This document shows, in pieces, positions 17,439 to 26,706 of a stretch of DNA of 64,000 nucleotides (positions within the stretch are counted from its first letter, which is position 1; every line of letters begins with the position of its first letter). Made by a program: the position numbers and the translations under genes. The stretch is from Rhizobium sp. RU36D. Lineage in GTDB: Bacteria > Pseudomonadota > Alphaproteobacteria > Rhizobiales > Rhizobiaceae. The DNA lies in the NCBI RefSeq assembly GCF_900176345.1, contig NZ_FWXU01000003.1:186001-250000 (forward strand), written 5' to 3'. The notes beneath the pieces were generated by a model that was given only the letters and a program-made list of their open reading frames with translations, ran no database searches and was not told the DNA's origin.

Positions 17439-19475
17439 TCAAAGGGATTTGGAAAGCCAATCAAGAACAGGATCGATCCATTTGGCATAACTGGAAACCG
17501 CTTTGTCGACGCGTTCAGCTACCTTGCCGCCCTCCTCGGCACGTCGCAAGGCTCCCCATATCCGATTTTGCATGCTCATTTCGGCATGTTGAGCAGCACG
17601 GACGGGATCGACACCCGCAATCGGATCAGGCGGCAATGTGGTCGGGGCAGAAGACGAGGCACCGCCGTCAGACGAGGCTTCCTGCTTTTCCGTCGCTGGA
17701 CGAGCCACATCAACAGCATGTTCAAATGCCGCATCGACCGAGGGTTCGAACACATCTGGCGTGTTGTCTGTAACCACCTGCCGCAACTTGGCGAGCGCCT
17801 CCAGCGGTGGAGGCTCAGCCTGACGCGCCTGTTTGACGTCATCATAGAAGTTGAGCAGTTCAGGAAAATAGACTCTCAGCCCATAGTGAGCCTCAATCAA
17901 CCGCTGAAGCCGTGGGGCGAAACGATCACAGATGCCGTGGCGCATGTCGGTCTCAAGATCATCCCGCAGATTGCGGAGGGCGGCATCGGCTGAGTAGATG
18001 CTTTCTGTGGCATCCAGTGGCAGCCGGTCGCGGTAGTTTTCCAACTCCTTGATGTAGTGACGACCAACTTGGAAACGATTGTCCATCAATCCGGCAATCA
18101 GATCATTCGCAAGTTGCTTTGCCGCCTCCAACCGCTTTCGTGCGTCGCCAGGATCGCGGCTGGGCAGAACACTCATGGTGTTCATGGCCCCGGCCACAGC
18201 CGTGATCGTCTGGTTGGGCGTCAGCTCAAACTCGTAAGGGGACCGAACTCCAGACACCTCAGGCCGCCGCAGTTTGCCGATGGCCTCAAGCACTGCACTA
18301 CGCCGGGCATCGCCAGTAAGGCCGACGAGAGACTTATAAACGATCTGTTTCGCCAAAGGCGGCAACTCAGTTTTCTCGATCAGGAGCGGGACCAGATATC
18401 GCTGCTCACCGGAGGGATCACGGTTGTAGGCAGCATTCCATTCAGCCTGACACTGCATCGATGCAACATATGCCGGCGACAAAACGGCTATCATCCGTTC
18501 CGCTTGCAGGCCCTTCTGCATCTCCGTAACAAAGTTCGAACCGATACCGAAATCTTTAAACTGAACAATGGTGGAGTAGCCGGCATCCTCAAAGTAACCG
18601 TTGATTTCCCGCGCTTCCGCTTCGTTTCTGGTGGAATAGCTGATGAATAAATCCACCTTTTCGGATGGCGCGTTTAAAGCCGCTTCCGGTTCTTGGCTCG
18701 TCTCCCCTCCCCCCAGCCGCTCCGCCAGATCGCGCGTAACTGCATCGGGATCACGTTCCCAGAATGCCTCGTCCTCATCGGCCAGCGCCAGCGTAACGGA
18801 GCCGAGCTTGTCCCCGAGATTGGCAAAGAGCGGACGACCATCCCGCAGGGCCTCGTAAAACTCACGAACCACGCGCCAGTCAGAACCGAATGCCTGCAGC
18901 TCCGCAGCGAAAGCCTTATCCCAGTCGAAAAACTGTCGTGGCTGAAGTCCCTCCAACCAGAGTGGCGCGGCAAGACAGACAACGACAGACGTCTCTTCCA
19001 TCCATCTCAGGTCAGCACGAACAACCGCCCACGCAACGTCGGCGTCGGCGGCGGCGGCGGCGGCGTAGGCGGCGGCGGCGGCGTCGGCGGCGGCGGCGGC
19101 GTAGGCGGCGTAGGCGGCGGCGTCGGCGGCGGCGGCGGCGTAGGCGGCGGCGGCGTCGGCGTCGGCGGCGGCGGCGGCGTCGTCGTCGGCGGCGGCGGCG
19201 TAGGCGGCGGCGGCGGCGTAGGCGGGGCGTAGCTTCTTCTCATGGGCTGGAAAATTGCGCTCAGCCCATGAGAAGAACAGACAGCGAAAAACCAGCAACG
19301 TCAATTGCGGTTTTTTACCAGTCTTCAGATTGGATTGCAGCAACAAAAGCGGCATGACCCGAGCGGCAGATCGCAACGCAAGCACTCGCGCCTCGTCAAT
19401 GGGGCGGCTGCGCAGATAAGCCTCCAGCGTCTCCCGATCTTTGATCACAGCAATGTCAGGCACCGCGTCAACCAT
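17439..19475 (-). CDS. TIR-domain protein with Ala/Tyr/Asp repeat tract
   Basis: 678 residues from ATG 19475, which has GGGGGA just upstream; an in-frame extension to 19571 lacks a ribosome site. Parts in order: a helical N-terminal domain (1-84, ARVLALRSAARVMPLLL), a 62-residue tract made only of Ala, Tyr and Asp (85-146), a second helical part (147-265), a TIR domain (about 273-408) and a 270-residue helical C-terminal region. In the TIR, KVDLFISYSTRNEAEAREI, FGIGSNFVTEM and SMQCQAEW are visible; the Glu of CQAEW (about 345) sits where the NADase catalytic Glu is expected. Bacterial TIR proteins often act in anti-phage defence or NAD+ signalling. No partner gene adjoins it, so the role is open. 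Confidence 0.85.
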   Translation of the reverse strand: MVDAVPDIAVIKDRETLEAYLRSRPIDEARVLALRSAARVMPLLLLQSNLKTGKKPQLTLLVFRCLFFSWAERNFPAHEKKLRPAYAAAAAYAAAADDDAAAAADADAAAAYAAAAADAAAYAAYAAAAADAAAAAYAAAAAADADVAWAVVRADLRWMEETSVVVCLAAPLWLEGLQPRQFFDWDKAFAAELQAFGSDWRVVREFYEALRDGRPLFANLGDKLGSVTLALADEDEAFWERDPDAVTRDLAERLGGGETSQEPEAALNAPSEKVDLFISYSTRNEAEAREINGYFEDAGYSTIVQFKDFGIGSNFVTEMQKGLQAERMIAVLSPAYVASMQCQAEWNAAYNRDPSGEQRYLVPLLIEKTELPPLAKQIVYKSLVGLTGDARRSAVLEAIGKLRRPEVSGVRSPYEFELTPNQTITAVAGAMNTMSVLPSRDPGDARKRLEAAKQLANDLIAGLMDNRFQVGRHYIKELENYRDRLPLDATESIYSADAALRNLRDDLETDMRHGICDRFAPRLQRLIEAHYGLRVYFPELLNFYDDVKQARQAEPPPLEALAKLRQVVTDNTPDVFEPSVDAAFEHAVDVARPATEKQEASSDGGASSSAPTTLPPDPIAGVDPVRAAQHAEMSMQNRIWGALRRAEEGGKVAERVDKAVSSYAKWIDPVLDWLSKSL
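19038..19223 (-). repeat. Triplet repeat tract inside the TIR gene
   Basis: On the minus strand 186 bases consist of GCC-type, TAC and GAC codons only, giving a protein stretch of Ala, Tyr and Asp. On the plus strand it reads as GGC repeats broken by GTA and GTC. The near-perfect three-base period makes it prone to slippage, which would change protein length in whole residues without breaking the frame. It also creates artificial open frames of poly-Arg or poly-Pro in other phases. Confidence 0.9.
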
Positions 19476-19677
19476 CCATCCCCCAAAAGCCCTGTCCCGA
19501 CACGCTGCAGGCGAAGCACCGCCACCGCGGCTGCATTGCTCCAGACTGCACAACCGCGCGGCGGCAGGCAAGCGGCAACCCTTCTCACCAAGCGAATTTT
19601 CCCGCCGTCAGATCGGTGTGGCCCCAGGGAGAGCCTGTCCGGGGAAGCTGAATTGCACAATAGGCGACAGTGCGGAT

Positions 19678-19848
19678 GTCGCCCCCTCTGCCCTGCCGGG
19701 CATCTCCCCCACAAGGAGGGAGATCGGTCAGGCGACATCGCCCGCTCCCCTCGAAACAAACTGTGCGCCGATAGGTCTTGGCGAGGCGTGGGCAGCGAGT
19801 CGATCTCCCTCCTTGTGGGGGAGATGGTCGGCAGACCAGAGGGGGGTA
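19678..19848. repeat. RIME-like inverted repeat element
   Basis: Two perfectly complementary 26-base arms lie at 19701-19726 and 19801-19826, containing CTCCCCCACAAGGAGGGAG and its complement. The outer flanks (CCCCCTCTG...CTGCCG near 19682-19698 and CGGCAG...CAGAGGGGGG near 19829-19846) are also complementary with few mismatches. The whole can fold into one long hairpin. The sequence resembles the Rhizobium-specific intergenic mosaic elements as I recall them. It lies between the TIR gene and the rpoD terminator. Confidence 0.75.
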
Positions 19849-19986
19849 TCACTGCAATCGGCTGGCTTTCACGCACCGCACACGGATTCTTGGACCCCTG
19901 CCACTCCCGCATCTGCGCGATGTCCCGGGCCACAAGCCGGTACCGCCTGCGGGAGACAGCCGGTACCGGCAAACATGCCCCCCAAC

Positions 19987-20017
19987 AAAAAACCCGGCGG
20001 AACTGCTCCCGCCGGGT
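19987..20017 (-). terminator. Rho-independent terminator of rpoD
   Basis: Read on the minus strand, AACCCGGCGG and CCGCCGGGTT form a 10-bp stem with a 9-base loop, followed by a run of T residues. It sits about 28 bases after the rpoD stop, at the expected distance. Confidence 0.9.
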
Positions 20018-20044
20018 TCTGTAATTCTCAAAACATCTGCTGCC

Positions 20045-22099
20045 TCAGCTATCCAGGAAGCTCCGCAGCTTGCGGCTGCGGCTCGGGTGCTTCAGCTTCC
20101 GGAGCGCCTTGGCCTCGATCTGGCGGATACGTTCGCGGGTGACCGAGAACTGCTGGCCGACTTCTTCCAGTGTGTGGTCGGTGTTCATGCCGATGCCGAA
20201 GCGCATGCGCAGCACGCGTTCCTCACGCGGGGTGAGCGAGGCGAGAACGCGCGTGGTCGTTTCGCGCAGGTTCGCCTGGATCGCCGCGTCGATCGGCAGC
20301 AGCGCGTTCTTGTCCTCGATGAAATCGCCGAGGTGGCTGTCCTCTTCGTCGCCCACCGGGGTTTCGAGCGAGATTGGCTCCTTGGCGATCTTCAGCACCT
20401 TGCGCACTTTTTCGAGCGGCATGGCGAGCTTTTCGGCCAGTTCTTCCGGGGTCGGCTCGCGGCCGATCTCGTGCAGCATCTGGCGCGAGGTGCGCACGAT
20501 CTTGTTGATCGTCTCAATCATGTGCACCGGAATACGGATCGTGCGGGCCTGGTCGGCGATCGAACGGGTGATCGCCTGCCGGATCCACCAGGTGGCATAG
20601 GTCGAGAACTTGTAGCCGCGGCGATACTCGAACTTGTCGACCGCCTTCATCAGGCCGATATTGCCTTCCTGGATCAGGTCGAGGAACTGCAGGCCGCGGT
20701 TCGTGTATTTCTTGGCGATGGAGATGACGAGACGCAGGTTGGCCTCGACCATTTCCTTCTTGGCGATGCGCGCCTCGCGCTCGCCCTTCTGCACCATGGA
20801 AACGATACGGCGGAATTCGGTGATCGAAATCCCGGTTTCAGTCGCGAGATTCTGGATCTCGCCACGGATATCGCGGATCGTCTGGTTTTCCTCGCGGGCA
20901 AATTCCTTCCACCCGCGGGCGGAGAGATTGCCGATCGACTTCATCCAGTTCGGGTCGAGCTCGGCGCCCTGATACTGCTCCAGGAACGAATCGCGCTTCA
21001 CGCCATAGCTCTCGGCCAGGCGCAGCAGGCGGCCTTCGTTCTGCATCAGGCGCTTGGAGATGTCATAGAGCTGCTCGACGAGCGAATCGACGCGGTTCTG
21101 GTTGAGCGACAGCGACTTCACCGCCGTGATCAGCTGGTCCTTCAGCTCCTTGTAGCGACGCTCCTGGCCGGAAGACAACGTGCCCGTACAGGCCAGACGC
21201 GCCTCGACCTGCTGGTCCTGCAGCTTGCGCAGCTTCTTGTAGGTATCGGCGATGAGGTCGAGGGTTTCCATGACCTGCGGACGCAGTTCGGCTTCCATCG
21301 CCGCCAGCGACAGGTTGCTTTCGTCCTCGTCTTCTTCCTCTTCCTCCGGCGGCAAGCCTTCGCCGCCGACATTGGTGATGTCGTCCTCACCTGACGGCGC
21401 GCGGCTGCGACGGGTCTTTTCCTTCTCTTCAGCGGCCTTGCGGTCAGCCTCGATCTTTTCCGGGCTCTGGAACTGCGGCGCAGCCTTGGCCTCAGGCCCC
21501 GAATAGGTGGTTTCGAGATCGATGATCTCGCGCAGGAGCGTCGTGCCTTCGTTCAACTCGTCGCGCCAGATGATCAGCGCCTGGAAGGTCAGCGGGCTCT
21601 CGCAGAGACCCGAGATCATGGTCTCGCGGCCGGCCTCGATGCGCTTGGCGATGGCGATTTCGCCTTCGCGCGACAACAGCTCCACCGACCCCATTTCGCG
21701 CAGATACATGCGCACGGGGTCGTCGGTGCGGTCGGTCGGCTCCTTCTTCTTGGCGGTCGCAAGCGCGGTGCCGGTCGAAGCCGTCAGTTCGCCGCCTTCG
21801 CTTTCGCCCTCATCGGCTTCGCCATCATCCTCTGGCTGGGCCACCTCTTCGGCGTCCTCATCCTCGATGACATTGATGCCCATGTCGGAAAGCATGGCCA
21901 TGGTGTCCTCGATCTGCTCGGAGGTCACCTCCTCCGAGGGCAGCACCGAGTTCAACTCGTCCATGGTCACATAGCCGCGCTTCTTGGCGGCCTTGATCAT
22001 CTTCTTGACCGCGTCATCGGAAAGATCGAGAAGCGGACCGTCAGAAGCGCCATCGCGTTCGTTCTCGGCTTCTTCGTTTTCTTTGACTTTGGTTGCCAT
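20045..22099 (-). CDS. rpoD: RNA polymerase primary sigma factor RpoD
   Basis: 684 residues, the size I recall for rhizobial sigma-70. Regions in order: an N-terminal 1.1 domain, region 1.2 ([21 protein letters not shown]), a long acidic non-conserved region with EEEEEDEDE, region 2 ([20 protein letters not shown], then [16 protein letters not shown] and [15 protein letters not shown]), region 3, and region 4.2 helix-turn-helix ([20 protein letters not shown]). It directs core RNA polymerase to housekeeping promoters. A strong terminator follows. In many relatives dnaG is the immediate upstream gene; here an adenylate cyclase gene lies between. Confidence 0.98.
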   Translation of the reverse strand: MATKVKENEEAENERDGASDGPLLDLSDDAVKKMIKAAKKRGYVTMDELNSVLPSEEVTSEQIEDTMAMLSDMGINVIEDEDAEEVAQPEDDGEADEGESEGGELTASTGTALATAKKKEPTDRTDDPVRMYLREMGSVELLSREGEIAIAKRIEAGRETMISGLCESPLTFQALIIWRDELNEGTTLLREIIDLETTYSGPEAKAAPQFQSPEKIEADRKAAEEKEKTRRSRAPSGEDDITNVGGEGLPPEEEEEDEDESNLSLAAMEAELRPQVMETLDLIADTYKKLRKLQDQQVEARLACTGTLSSGQERRYKELKDQLITAVKSLSLNQNRVDSLVEQLYDISKRLMQNEGRLLRLAESYGVKRDSFLEQYQGAELDPNWMKSIGNLSARGWKEFAREENQTIRDIRGEIQNLATETGISITEFRRIVSMVQKGEREARIAKKEMVEANLRLVISIAKKYTNRGLQFLDLIQEGNIGLMKAVDKFEYRRGYKFSTYATWWIRQAITRSIADQARTIRIPVHMIETINKIVRTSRQMLHEIGREPTPEELAEKLAMPLEKVRKVLKIAKEPISLETPVGDEEDSHLGDFIEDKNALLPIDAAIQANLRETTTRVLASLTPREERVLRMRFGIGMNTDHTLEEVGQQFSVTRERIRQIEAKALRKLKHPSRSRKLRSFLDS

Positions 22100-22503
22100 T
22101 TATCTCGTCGCTTTCCCTGACGCGTACTGCTGACGCTTCCCATGCCATCGTAAGACGCGACCTCGGCTCCATCGCTGGAACTCGTCATCGCCTCGAATCA
22201 ATGTCAATGACGTAACGGAATGATGTTTAATTCCCGATTAACCACACTGGTACCACCAGCCCGCGGTAGCTTGCGCATAAATGTGACCGGCCATGATATC
22301 ATCGGTTTGCCTGACCCAATCCATCTTCGCCGCCTCGAATGGTGATTCCCACAATTTTTTCCGGCGTCAAGCTTTTCTCTTGGGTAAAGCGACGAAAATG
22401 TGGAAAACACGGACTATGCGGCCCACGGGCGGGTCATCTGCGTTATACCGCCTAGATAGTGACGACTGCTCCTAAGACAAGAGTGCGACTCGATATTGAG
22501 TGG
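22100..22503. other. rpoD upstream region
   Basis: 404 bases between the cyclase stop and the rpoD start. It must hold the rpoD promoter and probably a leader RNA. The middle is more AT-rich than its surroundings. I see no hairpin with a T-run in either direction and no supported frame. Confidence 0.4.
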
Positions 22504-23787
22504 CTATGTCCGCTTTCCCGTCAAAAACCACAGTTGCATGATGCCTTTGCCCTTGACGGCGATATCTCCGCGACGTTCGAAGGTGAACCGGTCTTCCAGT
22601 GCCTCCTTCAGGCAGTTCGGAACCTGGATATGGCCGCCGACACCGTGGGATTCCATACGGGCCGCCGTGTTCACAGTATCGCCCCAGACATCATAGAGCA
22701 ACTTGCTGGTGCCGATCACTCCGGCCACGACGGGCCCGGCATCAAGCCCGATCCGAACCGTCACCTCCTGCCCCGTCTCCCGCGAAATCTCCCGGCAAAG
22801 ATCAAGAATACCGAGCGCCATCTCTGCCACGACAACCCTATGGTCTGGCCGCGGCTCCGGCAATCCGCCCGCCGCCATATAGGCATCGCCGATCGTCTTG
22901 ATCTTCTCCAACCCGAGACGCGCGGCCAGCTCGTCAAAGCGACCGAAAACGTGACTGAGAAAACTCACCACCTCCTGCGGCTGCCACCCGGCGGAGCGCG
23001 GAGTGAAATTGACGATATCGGCAAACAGGATAGTCGCGTCATCGATATGATCGGCGATGATGGCAGCATTGCCCTGCTTCAGGCGCCTCGCCACCGCCTG
23101 CGGCAGGATGTTTTCCAGGAGCCGCTCGGAATAGCGATACTCCTCCTCCAGGGCCATTTCCGCCTGCGCCGCCTCCTTGAAGGCGAAGAACACCGTCGTG
23201 AAGATCAGCAGGAAGGCGAAGGGTACGGTCAGGTAAAACAGGATTTCGAGAAAGAACTGGTCGACATGGATGAACGGCGCGGGGTGAACGAACACCACTT
23301 CCGTTGTCAGGAAGCCGCAAAGGGCGAGGAAGGTAACGAAACCGGACAACAGCAGCCGCTCCGATCCGAAGATCAGCATCGAGGCCGCGGCACCCGGCAG
23401 GAAGTAGAAATGCAGCCCCGATTCCCGGCCGAAGAACAGGCAATAGCCGATTCCGAAGACCAACCAGACCATGCAGAGATAGACCGCCCCGACCATCGAT
23501 CCGAAGCGGTGGAAATAGGGGGTGATGGCAAACAGGATGATCTGCGGGGAAAAAACCAGGACCGCGATCTTCAGCGCCTGCAAATCATAAACGGCGTAAA
23601 GCAGGATATAGGGCACGGTCATCAGGCTGACCATGGACGAGATGACATTGGTGACGGCAAGACGGCGCCGGATGCGCGGCGGATAGCCCGCCGTGCCAAT
23701 CCGTGCGATCAGCCACAGAAAGTTCGGCAGGCGCCAGCGGCTGCGAGCCGGGCGGCCATGGGCCGCCAGAAGTTCCAGTTCTCGCAT
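22504..23787 (-). CDS. Membrane class III adenylate cyclase
   Basis: 427 residues from ATG 23787, with AAGG seven bases upstream; a longer frame to 23853 is not supported. The N-terminal half has about six hydrophobic segments (FLWLIARIG, VSLMTVPYILLYAVY, FAITPYF, YLCMVWLVFGIGYCLFF and others). The C-terminal half is a class III cyclase domain: LFADIVNFTPRS and IGDAYMAAGG carry the two metal-binding Asp residues, KIKTIGD holds the adenine-specifying Lys, and YDVWGDTVNTAARMES has its partner Asp plus the Asn-Arg pair. All catalytic positions appear intact, so cAMP synthesis is likely. It sits between dnaG and rpoD, 79 bases from dnaG. Confidence 0.92.
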   Translation of the reverse strand: MRELELLAAHGRPARSRWRLPNFLWLIARIGTAGYPPRIRRRLAVTNVISSMVSLMTVPYILLYAVYDLQALKIAVLVFSPQIILFAITPYFHRFGSMVGAVYLCMVWLVFGIGYCLFFGRESGLHFYFLPGAAASMLIFGSERLLLSGFVTFLALCGFLTTEVVFVHPAPFIHVDQFFLEILFYLTVPFAFLLIFTTVFFAFKEAAQAEMALEEEYRYSERLLENILPQAVARRLKQGNAAIIADHIDDATILFADIVNFTPRSAGWQPQEVVSFLSHVFGRFDELAARLGLEKIKTIGDAYMAAGGLPEPRPDHRVVVAEMALGILDLCREISRETGQEVTVRIGLDAGPVVAGVIGTSKLLYDVWGDTVNTAARMESHGVGGHIQVPNCLKEALEDRFTFERRGDIAVKGKGIMQLWFLTGKRT

Positions 23788-23866
23788 AGTTGAGCCTTGC
23801 CCCCAGGTTTTTCTGGTTGCATGACCTATTCGGCCAGTTCCGGCAACCGGCAAATGGCCCAGCTGG

Positions 23867-25849
23867 TTACGTCGTGTGACCTATTGCCGGGCCTTTGACA
23901 CGCCCGGACATCACCCCGAAGCCCTCAATGATCGCTTCCTGGTTTTCCAGCCGGGCGATCTCCTGCTGCACCTGCTGCAGCGCGCTTAAGAACATCGTCA
24001 TGCGCTCATCATCCTCGGCCTCGGTCGCTTCCGCAATATCGCGCTCCAACTCCTGCCGCTGGCGCAGCAGCGCGCGCCCGCGTTTATGCAATGACAGGGA
24101 TTGCTGGAACGCCTCGCGTGCATCTTCCGCCGCCGCCGTCGCGGTTGCCGTCCAGAGCCTGGTATTCCTGACCTGCTGGTCGAGCGCCTTCAGGAAGGCC
24201 CCAAAACCCTGGTCCTCGAGCCGGGCGATCAGCCCGTCGCGCTCCAACCGCGCCCCGGCGGCCGCAGCGGCCGTCAGCAGCGCCGACCAGAGCCGTTGCA
24301 GTTCGCGATTGTCGAAATCGATGGCGGCGACCTCGTCATACTCCTCCTGCAGCAATTGCGGATGGTTGACGATGGTCAGTGCCAGAACGCTCTCGCGCAG
24401 ACCCGGCTGGTCGCGATGACCCTTGACCAGTCCCGACCGGGCGAGGCGATCGGAGATGCCGCCGATGCGACCGGCACCGGCTTGAGCCCCCTGCCCATTG
24501 GCAAAACGTCCGTTGCGGGGGCCAGCGCCGCCCTCCCCGCGCCGCCAGGGTGTCTCGTTCTGCACCGGCTGGAAAAACCGGTAGAGACGGTCGCGCACGT
24601 CCTGCAGGTAGTGCCGCCGCACGCTTTCATCTGCGATCACGGAGACCACCTGCTTGAGCTTCGCCTCAAGCGCCGCGCGCTTTTCCGGCGTGTCGAACTG
24701 GCCCTGTGCAATCTCGCGACACCAGACCATCTCGGCAAGCGGCATGGCATCCGCCAATACCTTGTCAAACGGTGCGCGGCCCTCGTGGCGCACCAGATCG
24801 TCGGGATCCTTTCCGTCAGGCAGCAGGGCGAAAGACAGGGATCGCCCGGGCTTCAGATGCGGCAGGCCGAGATCGACAGCCCGATGTGCTGCCCGCACGC
24901 CAGCGCCGTCGCCGTCGAAGCACAGCACCGGCTGCGGCGTCAGCTTCCACAGGAGGTCCAGCTGGTTCTCGGTCAGCGCCGTGCCGAGCGGCGCCACGGC
25001 GTTCTCCACGCCGGCCTGATGCAGGGCGATGACATCCATATAGCCCTCAACGGCGATCAAGGTTCCCGCGCTGGCCAAAGCACGACGGGCACGGGCAAAA
25101 TTGTAAAGCACGCTGCCCTTGTGGAAGAGTTCCGTCTCCGGCGAGTTCATGTATTTGGCCATGGCATCCGCGGCCATGGCTCGCCCGCCGAACGCAATCA
25201 CCCGCTCGCGTGAGGAGAGGATCGGAAACATGATCCGATCGCGGAAATAGTCATAGGAGACCGGGATATCGTCGCCGTGACGTACCAGGCCGCAAGCCTC
25301 GATCTGGTCCTTCGGCACGCCCTTGGAGGCCAGATGCTCCTTCAGGGCATTGCGGCTTTCGGGCGCATACCCCAACCGGAAGGTTTCGATCGTGCGGCCG
25401 GTGAGCCCGCGCTCGCGCAGATAGGCCCGTGCCTTGGCACCACCGGCTGCCTGCAGCTGATCCTGGAAAAACAGAGTCGCCAGTTCCATCACGTCGAGAA
25501 GGGAGGTGCGCTCCTTCTCCCGCTGCGCCGCTTGCGCATCGGGCTTGGGCATGGCGATGCCGGCCATGTCGGCGACCCGCTCCACCGCTTCGGGGAAGTT
25601 CAGGCCCTCGAGATCGGTGAGAAAGCGGAAATGATCACCCGACACACCGCAGCCGAAGCAGTGATAGCGCCCCTTGCGATCCTCACAGTGGAAGCTCGGG
25701 CTCTTCTCGCCATGGAATGGGCAGCAGGCCCAGAAGTCCCCGCGCGACACATTGGTCTTGCGCTTGTCCCAGGACACGCGACTGCCGATCACGGCCGAAA
25801 TCGGCACGCGGTCGCGTATCTCGTCAAGGAAGTCGTTGGAAAAGCGCAT
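23867..25849 (-). CDS. dnaG: DNA primase DnaG
   Basis: 660 residues from ATG 25849 (a GTG at 25852 is less likely). The CHC2 zinc-binding domain is at the N-terminus (CCPFHGEKSPSFHCED, RYHCFGCGVSGDHF). A TOPRIM core follows, with VEGYMDVIALHQAG and FDGDGAGVRAAHRA, then LPDGKDPDDLV. The C-terminal third, which binds the DnaB helicase, is variable and contains a Gly-rich linker (EGGAGPRNGRFANGQGAQAG). It makes RNA primers at the replication fork. It is upstream of a cyclase gene and rpoD on the same strand. Confidence 0.97.
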   Translation of the reverse strand: MRFSNDFLDEIRDRVPISAVIGSRVSWDKRKTNVSRGDFWACCPFHGEKSPSFHCEDRKGRYHCFGCGVSGDHFRFLTDLEGLNFPEAVERVADMAGIAMPKPDAQAAQREKERTSLLDVMELATLFFQDQLQAAGGAKARAYLRERGLTGRTIETFRLGYAPESRNALKEHLASKGVPKDQIEACGLVRHGDDIPVSYDYFRDRIMFPILSSRERVIAFGGRAMAADAMAKYMNSPETELFHKGSVLYNFARARRALASAGTLIAVEGYMDVIALHQAGVENAVAPLGTALTENQLDLLWKLTPQPVLCFDGDGAGVRAAHRAVDLGLPHLKPGRSLSFALLPDGKDPDDLVRHEGRAPFDKVLADAMPLAEMVWCREIAQGQFDTPEKRAALEAKLKQVVSVIADESVRRHYLQDVRDRLYRFFQPVQNETPWRRGEGGAGPRNGRFANGQGAQAGAGRIGGISDRLARSGLVKGHRDQPGLRESVLALTIVNHPQLLQEEYDEVAAIDFDNRELQRLWSALLTAAAAAGARLERDGLIARLEDQGFGAFLKALDQQVRNTRLWTATATAAAEDAREAFQQSLSLHKRGRALLRQRQELERDIAEATEAEDDERMTMFLSALQQVQQEIARLENQEAIIEGFGVMSGRVKGPAIGHTT

Positions 25850-26102
25850 CACATTATCCGGTTGAGCATTTCCATATAGGGTCGAGCGAAATTGAAAGCC
25901 AAGGCTTTGCTACATTCTGCCCGCTATTCACAGCTTCGGTCATACTTGCCACACCGCAATGACTCCGGCCAGGCGATCCGAAGCAGTCCTTGTCTGCTTC
26001 ACCGCTCAGAAAATACAGATGCACCAAATTTGCTCTATCCACTTCAATTGAATATTCAAAGTTGCCGACATAGTCTCGACCATCATCGAAGGGAGGCTTT
26101 TC

Positions 26103-26636
26103 GTGATAATTCAAATGATTAGATTTTCTGTTTTCGTATTGGCCGGGACGTTGCTGACAGCGTGCCAAACAGGTGGATTGAAGCCCGGAAGCATCAAGTC
26201 AAACTATTCTCCGGCAGGATGGGTGGAAATTTCAAGAGGCGGCAACACGCTTCATGCCTGCCCTATCGAAAAATGCAAAACGCCCCAGGCCGTACTTGTC
26301 GGCCCAATTGCTGTTGGCGGCGACGTTGAAACTGCAATCCGCAAGGACATCCTGAGCACAGGCCTGCTTAGGGAGGTGGATAGATCCATCTCACGTGCAA
26401 CCGATGGACAGCTCGTCGTAACGTCACGGCGCAAGGTGGTCACGAAAACATATTCCGGCTTCGAAGCGACTCTCAAGATAACAGCCGATAACGGCAAGGC
26501 GATCTATGTTGCGACCCGTTCGATCGTGCAGAACGACCGCGGCATGCAGATCTCATCGATAGCGACATCGGAAGCCACCGCGCGGGCGAACCTGAATTCG
26601 TATCTGGCACGAACGACCATCACGCGTGTTCAGTAA
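26103..26636 (+). CDS. Small lipoprotein of unknown function
   Basis: 177 residues from a GTG at 26103, which has AGGGAGG six bases upstream; the ATG at 26115 is an alternative. The signal peptide ends in LLTAC, a canonical lipobox. The mature protein contains SPAGWVEISRGGNTLHACPIEKCKTPQ (a Cys-x5-Cys pair), a segment FEATLKITADNG, and a beta-rich ending. It is presumably outer- or inner-membrane anchored. The family is not recognised. Codon use is slightly more AT-rich than for neighbouring core genes. A bidirectional terminator follows. Confidence 0.75.
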   Translation: MIIQMIRFSVFVLAGTLLTACQTGGLKPGSIKSNYSPAGWVEISRGGNTLHACPIEKCKTPQAVLVGPIAVGGDVETAIRKDILSTGLLREVDRSISRATDGQLVVTSRRKVVTKTYSGFEATLKITADNGKAIYVATRSIVQNDRGMQISSIATSEATARANLNSYLARTTITRVQ

Positions 26637-26657
26637 ACACTGATTGGCCAAAAAATC

Positions 26658-26690
26658 AGGGGAGCCCCGCATCGGCGGAACTCCCCTTTT
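26658..26690. terminator. Bidirectional terminator
   Basis: AGGGGAG (26658-26664) pairs with CTCCCCT (26681-26687), and a T-run follows on the plus strand. On the minus strand the same stem is followed by GA and six T. It therefore serves both the lipoprotein gene and the convergent yqeY gene. Confidence 0.85.
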
Positions 26691-26706
26691 CTGTCTTGAA
26701 TCAAGA

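Noticed and set aside
18693..19357. Poly-Gly, poly-Arg and poly-Pro frames over the triplet repeat
   Set aside because: They are other phases of the GCC repeat in the TIR gene and have no plausible protein outside the repeat.
19778..21394. 538-residue plus-strand frame opposite rpoD
   Set aside because: It reads antisense through conserved sigma-factor regions and has no recognisable domain.
22459..23793. 444-residue plus-strand frame opposite the adenylate cyclase
   Set aside because: Rich in His, Arg and Gln, lacks a ribosome site, and the opposite strand has a complete cyclase.
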